Of a DNA stretch of 64,000 nt, positions 39,979 to 48,982 are shown in pieces. The notes beneath the pieces are model-generated. The model made no database searches. It saw only the letters and a program-made list of their open reading frames with translations, and had not been told where the DNA came from. The position numbers and the translations under genes were made by a program. Origin of the DNA: a virus; the IMG/VR virus record IMGVR_UViG_3300043420_001819, positions 1 to 64,000 of that record; one strand, given 5' to 3'. Position 1 is the first letter of the stretch, and the number at the start of each line of letters is the position of its first letter.

Positions 39979-41538
39979 TTATATGAATTTTCTAAATTTA
40001 AAAACATAATTTGAAGCTGAAGCATTGCTATAGTTCGAATATATTTGTAGTTTTAGATTATCACCATCAAGATCTGCTGTTCTATATGTTCTTAGATATA
40101 GACCAGCATCACTTGAACCTCCTGCCCTATGAAGTTGAATTTCATCAGATGGAAGTTCCTGAGAAGTGTTCGTGTCACCCGCATACCAACTCATTATTCC
40201 AGAATAGTATTCATTCATATTTGATCCTCCTGCTGAAGTATCATTTGCATATAATTGAAGGATATATGTTCCTGTTCCAAGGTCAGTATATTTTATACCA
40301 GTATCTTGCCAATCTGTTGTTAAAGTTATTGATTTTGTAAAAGTTGTAACCGGGTCAAAATTATCAACATACTGTTTTGTTGCTGCTTGTAAATCTTCAG
40401 TTGGATCGGCTGCTAAGGTTAATGCACCAGTCATAGTATCACCAGTGACATTTACATAATCAGCATCATGGTTATGATCATCAATAGTTTCTAAAGCATG
40501 TTGAACATTTGTATCAGCACCAGATAAAATTCCATTAAAATTTGTTGTATCTATTAAAATATCTTCTGCTAAATCTGAAGGTATCACACTAACTGGAACA
40601 GGAAGTTGTGTTCTTACCGGTGATGCTCCACCAAATTGGAAATTATATTCTGAACCCGTATTTCCAAGCATATTAGCATAATATTTTATAACAACCCTAT
40701 CTGTGGATACCCAATCACCATCATTAAGTTGAGTAGATGCAGAGAATTGATAATAATTACTATCAACTGGATTTACAGCACCAGTTGTAGAACTTGTGGC
40801 AAGAAGTGTTTCAGTGCCTGTACTTTCTCTTCTATAAATTTCAAAATAAAATTCAGCATATTGTTGACTGTTACCTGCAGTTTTTGCAATATTACCAATA
40901 GTAGTAATATTAACAATTCCTGGATTTCCGGTAAATTGATTTGCATCAGAAATAAGACTTGCTATTAACTGTGCAGATGAACTAATAGTTCCAGTCCCAA
41001 CATCTACAGCAGTACTATTATAATCACTATCACCTGTACTAGAAACTTGTCTAAAATAACCTGTAACATCTGATTCTACTGTAGTTGGATATAATACAAT
41101 GTTAGAAGATAGTAATGAAACATCTGCCTTGCTTAAAGATAATTCATCCAAAGCACCTTTAACATTTACAGACATTAAATCTGCATCGTTATTATCATAA
41201 TTAATATTTGAAGAAGTTAGATAATAGCTAGGAAGTTCACCACCTAATTTTTGAGAATCTTCAGAATCATCTACAACCCCACTAAGATTTGTATCATAAG
41301 TGGTTTTAAGCATATCACCACCAGCAAGTGATTGTATATCAGATTCTGTAACTAGTTTATTTGATGAGGTAACAGCTGTTAGAACATTATTCTGTGTTAT
41401 TACTTCTTTAACTGTATCAAAAGCTACCCAAAGCTTTTCATCAGTTGAGTTCATACACATCTCACCTGATACTAACCCAGCATCAGCATAGCTTCTACCG
41501 GCTACTGCCGTTCTCTTTAATTTAATTGTTTGTGACAT
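39979..41538 (-). CDS. Tail fibre protein (519 aa)
   Basis: 519 residues. MSQTIKLKRT is the same head element as in the gene at 41645 and probably binds the same part of the particle. The middle contains a GDTMTGALTLAADPTEDLQAATKQYVD motif, common in fibres. The C-terminal beta domain (about 400-519) may be the receptor-binding part. The gene follows a terminator and two inverted repeats in the gap at 41539-41644. Confidence 0.7.
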   Translation of the reverse strand: MSQTIKLKRTAVAGRSYADAGLVSGEMCMNSTDEKLWVAFDTVKEVITQNNVLTAVTSSNKLVTESDIQSLAGGDMLKTTYDTNLSGVVDDSEDSQKLGGELPSYYLTSSNINYDNNDADLMSVNVKGALDELSLSKADVSLLSSNIVLYPTTVESDVTGYFRQVSSTGDSDYNSTAVDVGTGTISSSAQLIASLISDANQFTGNPGIVNITTIGNIAKTAGNSQQYAEFYFEIYRRESTGTETLLATSSTTGAVNPVDSNYYQFSASTQLNDGDWVSTDRVVIKYYANMLGNTGSEYNFQFGGASPVRTQLPVPVSVIPSDLAEDILIDTTNFNGILSGADTNVQHALETIDDHNHDADYVNVTGDTMTGALTLAADPTEDLQAATKQYVDNFDPVTTFTKSITLTTDWQDTGIKYTDLGTGTYILQLYANDTSAGGSNMNEYYSGIMSWYAGDTNTSQELPSDEIQLHRAGGSSDAGLYLRTYRTADLDGDNLKLQIYSNYSNASASNYVFKFRKFI

Positions 41539-41548
41539 TACTTACCCT

Positions 41549-41562
41549 TGTGTATATACACA
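41549..41562. repeat. 14-nt perfect palindrome TGTGTATATACACA
   Basis: It lies 11 nt upstream of the ATG at 41538, overlapping the approach to the ribosome-binding site (AAGGG). It could be an operator or a small mRNA hairpin that limits translation. Confidence 0.5.
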
Positions 41563-41568
41563 GATAAC

Positions 41569-41600
41569 TTTGTAATTCTATTAAGTAATAAAATTACAAA
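41569..41600. repeat. 32-nt imperfect inverted repeat
   Basis: 15-nt arms with one mismatch: TTTGTAATT-c-TATTA (41569-41583) and TAATA-a-AATTACAAA (41586-41600), with AG at the centre. It is AT-rich, and lies between the terminator at 41618 and the next fibre gene. Purpose unknown; a regulatory or recombination site is possible. Confidence 0.5.
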
Positions 41601-41617
41601 ATTTTTTTATATAAAAA

Positions 41618-41637
41618 TTCCCCCTATATAGGGGGAA
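41618..41637 (-). terminator. Rho-independent terminator after 41645 gene
   Basis: Minus strand reads TTCCCCC-TATATA-GGGGGAA followed by TTTTTATAT. The GC-rich stem begins 7 nt after the stop of the gene at 41645. It should stop transcripts from the promoter at 43739. Confidence 0.8.
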
Positions 41638-41644
41638 AATAATC

Positions 41645-42730
41645 TTAGAACTCACCACCGTCAACTATGTTAACAGAAAGAGTATCTGAAGAAATAATAA
41701 TACTTGTTCCATCAACATTAACATCAAGAATAGGAGCAGTAGCAGTTCCACTATTAGAAAGACCAGCACCAGCACCAACTGAAGTTACAACTCCACTATT
41801 AAGTTTAGTGTAAAGTGTTGGAGAAAGTAAACCAGCATTTGTACCATTTGCTAATGGAATAGTTGCATCTGTACCTGTACTAGAAGTTACAATACCATTA
41901 GTAGGAGATGCTGTATAACCTAAATCAGTAATACCATCAGTTGTACAAGTAACAGTAATAGTATCTGCATCTGTTCTTGTAATTGCCATACCTGCACCAG
42001 CAACAAAATTAACATTATCAGTACTTGCATCAGAACCAGTTAATCTAACAGCTGCACCACCGGTAGCAGTTTCAGCAGATACAGAATATGTAGTATCTGT
42101 GTTATCACTATCAGGGAGTGTTACTGTTTTTGTATTAACAGCAGTAATATGACCTTCTGCACTTGTTGTGATACTAGAAACTACATCGAAAGACCCACCA
42201 ATTGCAGGATTTGATGCAGTATCAGTTCCATCATTTCTTGTTACAGAATCATGGTTAACTTGGCCTCCAGAAATAGTAATAACATTACCGCTTGAAAGAA
42301 CGTCAGCAGTATCAAGAATACGTCTTGAGCTAACACCGTCATTAACTACCCAATAATCATTAGTTTCATCCCATACAAGTGAAACATTAGCTGAAGTACC
42401 TCTTTCAATTTCGATACCACCGTTTTGTGAAGGGGCTCCAGCTTCATCAGCGTTAAGTAGGATAACTGCATCACCAATATTTACTTCATTTGAATTAACA
42501 GTAGTAGTTGTACCAGAAACTGTTAAGTTACCACTAATTACAACGTTTTGTGTAGGATTGCCAGAACCGTCAACTTCATAGTGTACATAAGCAAGTTCTT
42601 GCCCACCAGCAGTGCCGTTACCAACAAATAATCTTAAGTTATCTTTAGTATAAAAGATAACGCCTTCCGCTGGGCTTATCCCTGAACGGTCTGTTTCTAA
42701 ACCTCTTAAGAGTTTAATAGTTTGTGACAT
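41645..42730 (-). CDS. Tail fibre protein (361 aa)
   Basis: 361 residues. The head is MSQTIKLLRG; NLTVSGTTTTVNSNEVNIGDAVILLNA and GGIEIERGT.ANVSLVWDE are standard fibre-shaft elements. A HDSVTRNDGT...GGSF...SSITTSAEGHITAVNTKT module matches the gene at 38213. The C-terminus is a Thr/Gly-rich beta domain. Expressed from the candidate late promoter at 43739, with a terminator right after it, so it and 42752 form a two-gene unit. Confidence 0.7.
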   Translation of the reverse strand: MSQTIKLLRGLETDRSGISPAEGVIFYTKDNLRLFVGNGTAGGQELAYVHYEVDGSGNPTQNVVISGNLTVSGTTTTVNSNEVNIGDAVILLNADEAGAPSQNGGIEIERGTSANVSLVWDETNDYWVVNDGVSSRRILDTADVLSSGNVITISGGQVNHDSVTRNDGTDTASNPAIGGSFDVVSSITTSAEGHITAVNTKTVTLPDSDNTDTTYSVSAETATGGAAVRLTGSDASTDNVNFVAGAGMAITRTDADTITVTCTTDGITDLGYTASPTNGIVTSSTGTDATIPLANGTNAGLLSPTLYTKLNSGVVTSVGAGAGLSNSGTATAPILDVNVDGTSIIISSDTLSVNIVDGGEF

Positions 42731-42751
42731 AATTTACCTTTATTTTAAAAT

Positions 42752-43708
42752 TTAATAGACCCCACAGTCAATTATGAGGTTATCAATATAATTTTTTGTC
42801 ACTAAAGAATGACTACTAACAATTTTGTCGTTTGATAATGCTGGAGCTAGGATAGTACCATCATAATAAACTTCAATTGCATTATACCTGTTGCTTGTAT
42901 CCGAACCAATACCTACCTCAAATATTGTTCCTGTTTTATTATCGTTGTATAAACCTAAAGTAGTTTGATAATTATTGTCTGCTCTTGTTCCTAAACCTAC
43001 TGAGAATGAATAATCTCCAGTAGCACCATTAGTATTATCGTTATCAAGTGAATAACTTAAATCAATAGACTGATTTCCTATATTCCCATAATACTCAGGA
43101 TTTCTTCCTCTTAGTCTCCATCCAATGTTTAAACCTTCAAGGAGTCTTTCAAGTTCTGAAGGAGATGAACCATTAGCCGCTGTAAGTCTTACGTAAATAC
43201 TACCAACAGTATCATCTATTAAAAGTGCTAAACCAGCCTGTAAAAATAACCCTGAAGTTGGCTCAACATTAGTTAAAGTACCATTTGTAGTGTCAATGTA
43301 TAGTTTATCCTTACTACTAAACCCAGAAGTATCTAGGTCAGTTACTTTTCCTAAAGATGCTACTTTTCCTACACCATCTGGTTCAATTTCAGTGGTAGTA
43401 AGCCCTAAAATATATGAAGGGTCAGTTGTAGTAGCTGGAGCAACTTTTATAAGTCCAGTATCTTCATCAACACCTGTTATCATTACAACGATACCATTTA
43501 TAATTGTTGAAGAAGTATCATTTATAACAGTGTGTAAAACTTCGTGCCCAAGTTGTAAGGACTCTCCTGATACTGCTAAGTTAATAGTATCTTCAATCTC
43601 GTTATATGTTAATGTTCCTTGGTCTTCAGGGCCGCCAACTATTTGTAATGAACGTACTTTGATAGGTATTATTTCTTCGCTTGCCCATGTTACTTCATTA
43701 ATTACCAA
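42752..43708 (-). CDS. Structural/fibre protein (318 aa), TTG start
   Basis: 318 residues. No ATG is available; a TTG at 43708 is preceded by a perfect AAAGGAGG site. The N-terminal ~180 residues form a beta domain (GTLTYNEIEDTINLAVSGESLQLG; VLHTVIND...IINGIVVMITG) like phage capsid-fibre or decoration proteins. The C-terminal part contains YSFSVGLGTRADNNYQTTLG, reminiscent of trimeric-autotransporter head repeats. First gene of a predicted late unit starting at the motif 43739-43747. Confidence 0.6.
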   Translation of the reverse strand: MVINEVTWASEEIIPIKVRSLQIVGGPEDQGTLTYNEIEDTINLAVSGESLQLGHEVLHTVINDTSSTIINGIVVMITGVDEDTGLIKVAPATTTDPSYILGLTTTEIEPDGVGKVASLGKVTDLDTSGFSSKDKLYIDTTNGTLTNVEPTSGLFLQAGLALLIDDTVGSIYVRLTAANGSSPSELERLLEGLNIGWRLRGRNPEYYGNIGNQSIDLSYSLDNDNTNGATGDYSFSVGLGTRADNNYQTTLGLYNDNKTGTIFEVGIGSDTSNRYNAIEVYYDGTILAPALSNDKIVSSHSLVTKNYIDNLIIDCGVY

Positions 43709-43738
43709 TGTCGGCCTCCTTTCATATATTAATTACTT

Positions 43739-43747
43739 TATTATCGT
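43739..43747 (-). promoter_or_regulatory. Candidate late promoter, fibre unit
   Basis: ACGATAATA on the minus strand, 31 nt upstream of the TTG start at 43708, in a 74-nt gap. It has the same sequence and spacing as the other late sites. Confidence 0.65.
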
Positions 43748-43782
43748 ATAGCCTCTCTTTTAAAAACACATCCCAATGTGTA

Positions 43783-44235
43783 TTATGATAAGGCTTCAGT
43801 ACATTTTAAATATACATTAGTTCCATCACAGAAATACTCAATCCAATATGTTCCTGCTGTATTTATTGTTGTTAAAAAATTTGAGTCTACTAAAATAGAT
43901 GCACCTAATGTAATAGTACGAGGGGTTGTATTAACTAATATAACTGTACCAATTTGTCCAGATGCACTAGCAATATTTGTGAATGTTAATGCACCATTTG
44001 CTGTTGGAGTACACTTAAAATTATTTTTACTGTTTAAGTCAAAACTTAAATCATTATCTGTTAGTAATGTTCCTCTTTGGGGAGCTGAGAAAGTGTGTGC
44101 TGTAGCGATAAAATTAGTAAATAATGTATTTATTTGAGTTTGTGTATAAACTTTACCCCAATTTGTATTAAGAATTTGTCTCCAAGCAGTAGCCCCTATT
44201 TCTAAAGTTTCTATCCCATTTGCTAAGATTGCCAT
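43783..44235 (-). CDS. Small tail structural protein (150 aa)
   Basis: 150 residues. The N-terminus (TLEIGATAWRQILNTNWGKVYTQTQIN) is a common phage tail/fibre-adaptor element. The rest is beta-rich (GTLLTDNDLSFDLNSKNNF; GTVILVNTTPRTITLGA; YWIEYFCDGTNVYLKC), typical of small tail proteins. It follows the tail tip protein by 21 nt. Probably a fibre-attachment or tip protein. Confidence 0.62.
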   Translation of the reverse strand: MAILANGIETLEIGATAWRQILNTNWGKVYTQTQINTLFTNFIATAHTFSAPQRGTLLTDNDLSFDLNSKNNFKCTPTANGALTFTNIASASGQIGTVILVNTTPRTITLGASILVDSNFLTTINTAGTYWIEYFCDGTNVYLKCTEALS

Positions 44236-44256
44236 TTTATTTCCTTTTAATTAATA

Positions 44257-46950
44257 TTATAATGTAACTGGGTAAGGGCCAGTCCAAGTAAGATTTGCTG
44301 TTGTAGCCGCTGCATTAGAAACAGTATGAAGCAATGTCCAATTTACACCATCGTTAGAACCATATAAATTCCAGTCATCAGGGTTTCTACTAGTATTAGT
44401 TGCAGTATCGTTACCAGTTGCCCAGTTATAACCATTAAAACTAACAGGTACTGACATATCCATTACTACAGACACCGTTGGAAGTTGATTAAAGTTTACT
44501 TTTGTAGTTAAACTTCCATCAACTAATTTATCAGGAGATTCTCCTGCTATGTAAGTATTTGTTGAAGTTGCTATTGAACCTGTCATTAAAATATCATTAT
44601 TATCTAATAATAATTTAAACTCTGATATTTGACAATATACTGTTGAGTTACTTACCTTACCAGTAATTTCCCACTTTATATATCTATAAGATACAGTTAC
44701 TTTTTCTTGTAAATCAGCTGGGGTAACCACTACAGAAGTTCCTTGACTTTCATAAGAACCTAATTTAGTTTTTATTAAGTAAGTTCCTACAGAAGTAATT
44801 GGGTATGTTATAAATGTTTCATAATTACTAGGAGTTACTGTTCCAAGCAATGTACTATTTTTATAAACATTAAATATACCCTCAACATTGCCTTCATCTT
44901 GTCCTGATAAAATAGTATCACAGTTTCTATAGTTAGCACCACTTAATCTTACACAAGGACTCCAAATCAATTCACCTGCAACACATCGTAATGAATTTAC
45001 AGTATATGGTGTATCAATTTCACCATTGTATGTATAGTTTACTGTAGTTTCTTCAGATTGTGTAAATTGGTTTTCTGCATAAACATGGAAAGTAGGGGTT
45101 AATGAATAAAAAGATACTACTGGTAACTCATTAGGTGCTATAGGACATAACCAAAATGCTTCACCAACAGTATGAGTAGTTCTATCATTCTGTATTCCTC
45201 GTACTATACCAGTTATCTCAAAAGTATTATCGGAAACTTCAGTCATTGTTTGAAAACCTATTGCTTCATCACCCCAATAAGCTGCATATACAAGCCTTTG
45301 AAGGTCAGAGTCAGTTCCTGCAATATTATAAAAGTCACCATCAGTATTTTCTACTGTTAGAACTACACTTCTATCTACTTCTCCATTATCAAGTGTTTCT
45401 ATGTTTGTAACTGTAGCATATTTCCACTCTTCAAATTGCATTGTGTCCTCGGTTACTTCATACCCTACCATGTTACGAACAGCAGAACTAACCCCAGGGT
45501 ATGTAGCAGCTAGATGAACACCTTTAGTAGTAGTATTTTCTGGAGTACATGGAAATGCTTTTACCCTGTTAGGGACTGAATTTAACTCATATTGAGTAGA
45601 CATTGTAAGTGTAACATTCGGTGTCCATTCAATTGCTTGTGAGAATGAAAATATATCTTCAATAGCTTCAATAGTTAAGGAACTATCTCTTACAGCATCC
45701 CCAGTTATTTTAGTAACCCTAAAAACAATCTCACTATCCCCAGTTAAATAAGTATCATTAAATAAAAACGTAGAACCGAGAGTATAATCTGGTAAATCAA
45801 TAGGACTAATCTTAAAAGATATTTCTGCAAGTGGATTAGACATTTTAGTAAAATAAAGATTTGCTACTTGAGAAAAAGCCTCTTCAGTATTTATCATAGA
45901 TAAATCTATCTCTTGACTTTTTATAAACCCAGATACATCTAAAGCTGCAGGGTTTGATAAAGTAAGTGTATCAGACTTTGGTACTGATGTTGATGTAATA
46001 TTTGAGTACTTAAATACAAAAGTATTAGGTAAGTCAGCTCTTGTTCCTCTAGAGAATTTAATATTAGAAGTCATATCAACAGTTACTAATGGAAGGTCAT
46101 CGATAGTATAATCTGCTCTAAACAGCTTAAATACATATTTATCTGTTGTATAGTTATAGTATAAAACACCAGTAACATATCTTAAAATTTCTTGAATCCA
46201 ATCTTTAATAGGCTTTGCTGAAGTTATAAGAATATTTAACCCTAGTTTCTCATTATATAAAACTTCTGCTGCATAAGTGAAAGAGTCTTCGTCAATTTTA
46301 CTTTTATTTACTCTTAATAAAGTTACTAAAATATCGTATAATATATACGCTGGATTGGCATTATGTATTTCAAGTACTTTAACATCATAATTTTCTTGAG
46401 CTTGTTCTGAAAATAAATTAATTACTGTTTGTAATAATGAAGATACAACGGCAGTGCCTGAATTATTATATGTATAGTTTATTTCTTCCCCATCCTCATT
46501 TACTGAAGTAATAACATGCTTAGTCCCAACAATGTCATAATATGAGCTATAATTAGGTAAAGATGAAGCTGACTCGATATTTATTCTTTTTACTAAAAAT
46601 CCATACTGAGGGATACTTCTTACATTATCTCCTATAAAAACCTGTGGAAATACTGTATATGCTACATTTTTATAAATTAAGTCTAACCCTGTTTTACTCT
46701 CCATATAACTATCTGGTGAAGTTTGGTCTCCAAAATAATTAATAAAAGTGGATGGCCCATTTCCAGAACCACCAACCTCAGAAGTAAGACCAGTTTGTGC
46801 TCTAATTGTTGCTCCGTTTGATGAAACAGTCCCTGACCACATTTTAGTTTCATTTAAGTAAAAACCAATTATCTCATCTAACTCCTCACACAAAGCATAA
46901 GAAAAATCTAAAAAGTAGGCATAACCAATTGTTTGTTTTTTACTACCCAT
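44257..46950 (-). CDS. Tail tip/central fibre protein with discoidin-like domain
   Basis: 897 residues. The N-terminal ~640 residues match the phage central tail-tip family (Phage-tail_3/gpJ-like): ITSVNEDGEEINYTYNN, a helical NPAYILYDILVTLLR.NKSKID region, and FKYSNITSTSVPKSDTLTL followed by hub beta domains. The C-terminal ~140 residues resemble an F5/8 type C (discoidin) sugar-binding domain: ESPDKLVDGSLTTK, then NPDDWNLYGSNDGVNWTLLH. It closes the tail tube and contacts the host surface. Confidence 0.78.
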   Translation of the reverse strand: MGSKKQTIGYAYFLDFSYALCEELDEIIGFYLNETKMWSGTVSSNGATIRAQTGLTSEVGGSGNGPSTFINYFGDQTSPDSYMESKTGLDLIYKNVAYTVFPQVFIGDNVRSIPQYGFLVKRINIESASSLPNYSSYYDIVGTKHVITSVNEDGEEINYTYNNSGTAVVSSLLQTVINLFSEQAQENYDVKVLEIHNANPAYILYDILVTLLRVNKSKIDEDSFTYAAEVLYNEKLGLNILITSAKPIKDWIQEILRYVTGVLYYNYTTDKYVFKLFRADYTIDDLPLVTVDMTSNIKFSRGTRADLPNTFVFKYSNITSTSVPKSDTLTLSNPAALDVSGFIKSQEIDLSMINTEEAFSQVANLYFTKMSNPLAEISFKISPIDLPDYTLGSTFLFNDTYLTGDSEIVFRVTKITGDAVRDSSLTIEAIEDIFSFSQAIEWTPNVTLTMSTQYELNSVPNRVKAFPCTPENTTTKGVHLAATYPGVSSAVRNMVGYEVTEDTMQFEEWKYATVTNIETLDNGEVDRSVVLTVENTDGDFYNIAGTDSDLQRLVYAAYWGDEAIGFQTMTEVSDNTFEITGIVRGIQNDRTTHTVGEAFWLCPIAPNELPVVSFYSLTPTFHVYAENQFTQSEETTVNYTYNGEIDTPYTVNSLRCVAGELIWSPCVRLSGANYRNCDTILSGQDEGNVEGIFNVYKNSTLLGTVTPSNYETFITYPITSVGTYLIKTKLGSYESQGTSVVVTPADLQEKVTVSYRYIKWEITGKVSNSTVYCQISEFKLLLDNNDILMTGSIATSTNTYIAGESPDKLVDGSLTTKVNFNQLPTVSVVMDMSVPVSFNGYNWATGNDTATNTSRNPDDWNLYGSNDGVNWTLLHTVSNAAATTANLTWTGPYPVTL

Positions 46951-47174
46951 TACTTACCACCAGATTTAATTGCTTTTGATTTTAAATTATCATACCAAAT
47001 ACAATTTCCCTTTATGTAAGTTGTTCCATATACTTTTGGAACTACTTTTGAGTTAGTGTTATCTGGTATTTGAAAATCTTCAAGAGTAGCAGGAGACATT
47101 GCCAAGTCATTAGGTACTGGCATAAAAATATAAGCTACAATTAATAATGCAGCAGTAATATAAAATAAAGGCAT
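46950..47174 (-). CDS. Small tail-tip assembly protein (74 aa)
   Basis: 74 residues. One N-terminal hydrophobic segment (PLFYITAALLIVAYIFM) is followed by a conserved VPKVYGTTYIKGNCIWYDNLKSK motif seen in short proteins encoded just before the tip protein in lambda/GTA-like tail modules. Its start and stop overlap both neighbours. Role: assembly of the tail tip, inferred from position and motif. Confidence 0.7.
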   Translation of the reverse strand: MPLFYITAALLIVAYIFMPVPNDLAMSPATLEDFQIPDNTNSKVVPKVYGTTYIKGNCIWYDNLKSKAIKSGGK

Positions 47175-47911
47175 TATATTGACTCCAAAGAAGGATTTTT
47201 AGGCGGAACTAATGGAAATCCACCGAAATTAGTTTTATTATTAAATTTTACTGAGCAAGTACTATATGATTTATCACAACCTTGCTTTAAAGAAATTACT
47301 GATGGTGTTTGGGTTATTCTAGTGTCAAGGTATAATACACCCCCAGAATCATGCTTTAGTATATATGCTGTTTCTGTATTATTAGTTGTAAGTACTCCTC
47401 CAGTATATAAACCAGTACTTCCCGCTATTGATGGTACAGTTACAGCATTTTGACTTCCTGCAACAGTAAACTCAGTTATATTAGTGGTATAGGCAGAGGA
47501 GCTTAATCCGCAATTACCATCATATAAGATAAAAGGACAACTTGTACTATAAGTACGATAAGGAACTTCACTATCAAAAAACACCTCTTTCTTTTTAAAT
47601 TTTAAATCAACTTCAAATCTTTCCCTATCAAAGTCCAATTTAACTAATATTCCACTAAATATTTCTAAACCACTCGCATAATCATAAATATTTAAGAATA
47701 ACTCTGCACTAGGGGCGTATAATACAAATTTAGTAAAAGGGTCAGTATCTAGCTTAGTTGTAACTCTAACTTCAGAATCAGTTAACTCCATAGTCAACTC
47801 AGTTCTTGCAAATGATGAGGCTGAGTAAATATACCCATTATACTCTATATCATCAGCAGATGCAGCATATCTATATGTTAGTCCTTGGTAAGTTACTTTA
47901 TACAATTCCAC
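47174..47911 (-). CDS. Tail hub protein, DUF2163/BR0599-like (gpL analogue)
   Basis: 245 residues, GTG start with GGGAT upstream. The C-terminal block YSTSCPFILYDGNCGL ... GCDKSYSTCSVKFNN.TNFGGFP is the diagnostic phage BR0599/DUF2163 region. Its four cysteines correspond to the metal-cluster site known from lambda gpL. It forms the hub that receives the tube and central tip protein. A candidate late promoter lies at 47941-47949 inside the upstream gene. Confidence 0.82.
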   Translation of the reverse strand: MELYKVTYQGLTYRYAASADDIEYNGYIYSASSFARTELTMELTDSEVRVTTKLDTDPFTKFVLYAPSAELFLNIYDYASGLEIFSGILVKLDFDRERFEVDLKFKKKEVFFDSEVPYRTYSTSCPFILYDGNCGLSSSAYTTNITEFTVAGSQNAVTVPSIAGSTGLYTGGVLTTNNTETAYILKHDSGGVLYLDTRITQTPSVISLKQGCDKSYSTCSVKFNNKTNFGGFPLVPPKNPSLESI

Positions 47912-47923
47912 TTTATATCCCTG

Positions 47924-48982
47924 TTATAGCTGTATCAAACTATAATCGTTGTATAGCTCTATTATATTTAATTTAACCGATGATTTATTAATATCATCTA
48001 AGTCAAAACTAATAGTATCTGTATCTAATCTACAAAAGTATAAAAACTGTGCATTAAGACATGAGCTAGTACTTAACCCATCTGGTAACGGAGTATCAAG
48101 TACGATAACATCACAAGTACCGTATGTTTCATTTACTTTACTTTCACAAGAAGTAATTACCCCAAAGTAGTTATAATCAGGTAAGTATAAAATCTTTGTA
48201 ACCTGATTTAATGCCATTGCTGCGAATGAATTTTTTATTACTAAAAAATTTTCTCCACCTATAGGTTGTTCAGCTATTGATAGTTCAGGAATAAAAGAAG
48301 GAAATAAAAATGATTTGTATTTACCTTTTAAGGTACTAAACCATGACTTTAAAGCTAACCTATCGTAAACGTCGTCTTGTTTTAAAGTTACTGAAAATTT
48401 CTTATAAGGGTTCTTATCAGATATTCTGTACTGCTTTTGAAATTCTTCACCAGCTACTACATACTTATGGTCTAAAACTTCACTAACACTATCAAAAATT
48501 TCAAAAGGAAACATTGTTTTTGAAAGAATAGGCAGAACTTCAATAGGTAAATCTACATAAGCTGTGTCTGATGGAGACATCCATGTTGTATTAAGAGTTG
48601 CAGTAGTTGTAGGTCCAACCATTCTTACTCTTATGGTATTAATGCCAATAGGAAGCGTTATTGCCCCAACTCCACTATTAAGAGAAGAAAATGCTACATA
48701 TTCTCCATTTACAAAAATATCTGCCCTTACATTAGCTCCAACTATTACTTTAAAGTAATATTCCCCATGCTCTACAATATTTATGTCAGACTCTAAAACT
48801 GCAAATACTGATGAGGGTGTATTAAGATAATCTGTTGTAACAATATTCAAAGAATCTACATAAAAATTACTTGCTAATAAACTATTACGTTGATAAGTAG
48901 TCTGTATTTCATCCATTCCGTAATAAGTATTAGGTAAGGTATATCCCGATGCATCATAGTATTTAATAAAAAATCTTTTCAT
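47924..48982 (-). CDS. Distal tail/minor tail protein (352 aa)
   Basis: 352 residues. The C-terminal half (about 170-352) has the look of lambda gpM/DUF2460-type distal tail proteins (RISDKNPYKKFSVTLKQDD...LKSWFSTLKGKYKSFLFP; TISFDLDDINKSSVKLNIIE). The N-terminal ~150 residues include a PA14-like jelly-roll segment (VRADIFVNGEYVAF; LPIGINTIRVRM). It is placed exactly before the gpL-like hub gene, matching the lambda M-L-K/I-J order. Confidence 0.62.
   Translation of the reverse strand: MKRFFIKYYDASGYTLPNTYYGMDEIQTTYQRNSLLASNFYVDSLNIVTTDYLNTPSSVFAVLESDINIVEHGEYYFKVIVGANVRADIFVNGEYVAFSSLNSGVGAITLPIGINTIRVRMVGPTTTATLNTTWMSPSDTAYVDLPIEVLPILSKTMFPFEIFDSVSEVLDHKYVVAGEEFQKQYRISDKNPYKKFSVTLKQDDVYDRLALKSWFSTLKGKYKSFLFPSFIPELSIAEQPIGGENFLVIKNSFAAMALNQVTKILYLPDYNYFGVITSCESKVNETYGTCDVIVLDTPLPDGLSTSSCLNAQFLYFCRLDTDTISFDLDDINKSSVKLNIIELYNDYSLIQL
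47941..47949 (-). promoter_or_regulatory. Candidate late promoter, tail hub gene
   Basis: ACGATTATA on the minus strand, 30 nt upstream of the GTG at 47911. It lies within the last codons of the 47924 gene (encoding YNDYS). Spacing equals that of the four intergenic sites. Confidence 0.5.

Noticed and set aside
42937-42945. Further ACGATAATA copies in genes (also 43033-43041 and 54046-54054)
   Set aside because: They encode Asn-Asp-Asn and are not near a start codon. They represent the expected coding background for the motif.
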